64,000 nucleotides of DNA from Macrostomum hystrix. Taxonomy: Eukaryota; Platyhelminthes; Macrostomidae. Positions 62,315 through 64,000 of this stretch are shown here, in pieces. The DNA lies in the NCBI GenBank assembly GCA_950097015.1, contig CATNEN010000002.1, forward strand, positions 2,046,001 to 2,110,000, in the 5' to 3' direction. The notes beneath the pieces were generated by a model. It worked only from the letters and a program-made list of their open reading frames with translations, was not told the DNA's origin and made no database searches. Positions within the stretch are counted from its first letter, which is position 1. Each line of letters opens with the position of its first letter. A program made the position numbers and the translations under genes.

Positions 62315-64000
62315 CTGGAGTGGGATGATGCAAGCATTGCAATATGGGAGAATGGGAAATTTCTAGATCCAGTCAATGGAAGACTTCTACATCTAACCAA
62401 TGGGACATTTCTAGGTCCAGTCAATGGGAGATTTTGAATCTCCCTATTGAATGGGATATTTCTTACTCTATTTAATAGGATATTTTTAGATCTAGTCAAT
62501 GGGAGATTTCTAGATCTATTGAATGGGATATTTTTAGATCCAGTCAATGGGAGATTTTGAATCTGCCTATTGAATGGGATATTTCTTACTCTATTTAATA
62601 GGATATTTTTAGATCCAGTCAATGGGAGATTTCTAGATCTATTAAATGGGATATTTTTAGATCTAGTCAATGGGAGATTTCTAGATCTATTGAATGGGAT
62701 ATTTTAGATCCAGTCAATGGGAGATTTCTAGATCTATTAAATGTGATATTTTTAGATCTAGTCAATGGGAGATTTCTAGATCTATTGAATGGGATATTTT
62801 AGATCCAGTCAATGGGAGATTTCTAGATCATTGAATGGGATATTTTAGATCCAGTCAATGGGAGATTTCTAGATCTATTGAATGGGATATTTCTAGGTCT
62901 AGTCAATGGGATATTTTTAGGGCTAGTCAATGGGAGATTTCTTTGTCTATTCAATAGGAGATTCTAGATCTATTTAATGGGAGATTTTTTAATCAAGTTA
63001 ATGGGAGATTTCTAGATCTATTTAATGGGAGATTTTTTAATCAAGTTAATGGGAGATTTCTAGATCTATTTCATGGGAGATTTTTTAATCAAGTTAATGG
63101 GAGATTTCTAGATCTATTTCATGGGAGATTTTTTAATCAAGTCAATGGGAGATTTCTAGTTCTATTTAATGGGAGATTTTTTAATCAAGTTAATGGGAGA
63201 TTTCTAGATCTATTTCATGGGAGATTTTTTAATCAAGTTAATGGGAGATTTCTAGATCTATTTCATGGGAGATTTTTTAATCAAGTCAATGGGAGATTTC
63301 TAGTTCTATTTAATGGGAGATTTTTTAATCAAGTTAATGGGAGATTTCTCTAGTTCTATTTAATGGGAGATTTTTTATCAAGTTAATGGGAGATTTCTAG
63401 ATCTATTTCATGGGAGATTTTTTAATCAAGTCAATGGGAGATTTCTAGTTCTATTTAATGGGAGATTTTTTAATCAAGTTAATGGGAGATTTCTAGTTCT
63501 ATTTAATGGGAGATTTTTTAATCAAGTTAATGGGAGATTTCTCTAGTTCTATTTAATGGGAGATTTTTTAATCAAGTCAATGGGAGATTTCTAGTTCTAT
63601 TTAATGGGAGATTTTTTAATCAAGTTAATGGGAGATTTCTAGTTCTATTTAACGGGAGATTTTTTAATCAAGTTAATGGGAGATTTCTAGATCTATTGAA
63701 TTGGATATTTCTAGGTCTAGTCTAGTGGAAAGTTTTACGTCAAGTCCATAGGATATTTACATGTTTGTAAATAACTAAAAAAGACAAAGAATGTCATAAA
63801 ATTAAGATGAGCCTCTAAAATTTCAAATCTGGGACAAAAATGAATCCAAAAGTGTATTTGCACAAGAAACTGTTTAGCGTGTTCATTAAGAAACTTGCTG
63901 AAGAATAAATTTAGTGAGAAAAAAATGAAATTATCGCAAAGCAATTAAACAAATCATATTAATGAGCTTTATTGACACATTCAGAAGCAATAAGAATCTA
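62315..64000. repeat. Large composite minisatellite upstream of the first recognised RhoGEF exon
   Basis: From 62340 to about 63720, two or three related units alternate: gtcaatgggagatttctaga, tctattgaatgggatatttt and, on the right, tggg agattttttaatcaagtt. The left part has a 48-base and the right part a 46-48 base higher-order unit. From 63735 to 64000 the DNA is AT-rich and I see no gene; the missing 5' exon of the RhoGEF may lie beyond the window. Confidence 0.85.

Overview
This window is metazoan nuclear DNA. Genes have spliced exons with GT-AG introns, metazoan domain sets (laminin-G/EGF/transmembrane proteins, SH2-like domains, a Dbl-type RhoGEF, HSP110), non-LTR retrotransposons and a tRNA-derived SINE. 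An invertebrate, possibly a lophotrochozoan such as a flatworm, fits best, but the sequence does not fix the taxon. The standard genetic code works throughout. All exon boundaries were read by hand from splice signals, reading frame and phase; there is no transcript evidence.

Region 1 (about 0.9-19.4 kb) is a cluster of intronless genes for secreted-entry, single-pass membrane proteins with one laminin-G-like and three EGF-like domains. A head-to-head pair (short-tailed protein on minus at 989-2086, long-tailed protein on plus at 4871-6160) has been duplicated at 9.64-19.36 kb. The second copy keeps the short-tailed gene (9735-10844), but its long-tailed gene is cut off (19003-19422). The intergenic region of copy 2 was split by a dead APE-type LINE (about 11410-14169) and by a second 3.2 kb insertion. 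A decayed fifth family member lies at about 9030-9265. The two short-tailed genes are nearly identical except for one strongly diverged patch in the laminin-G domain.

Region 2 (20.3-29 kb) is a complete nine-exon HSP110 gene (845 aa) with a perfect heat-shock element upstream. Region 3 (31.75-42.0 kb) is a nine-exon gene for a 608-aa adaptor-like protein with two SH2-like domains that both lack the phosphotyrosine-binding arginine. Region 4 (43.2-55.4 kb) is a tandem duplication on the minus strand: an intact eight-exon gene of unknown family (565 aa, ending in a CaaX-like box) and a decayed paralogue. Region 5 (56.5-62.3 kb) is a DH-PH RhoGEF on minus, lacking its 5' end.

The most striking property of the window is the number of minisatellites. 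Nearly every intron of the SH2, unknown-family and RhoGEF genes carries its own array. The same array occurs at the equivalent intron of the two region-4 paralogues, and related units recur in different introns of one gene. Most of the long open frames in the window are artefacts of these arrays.
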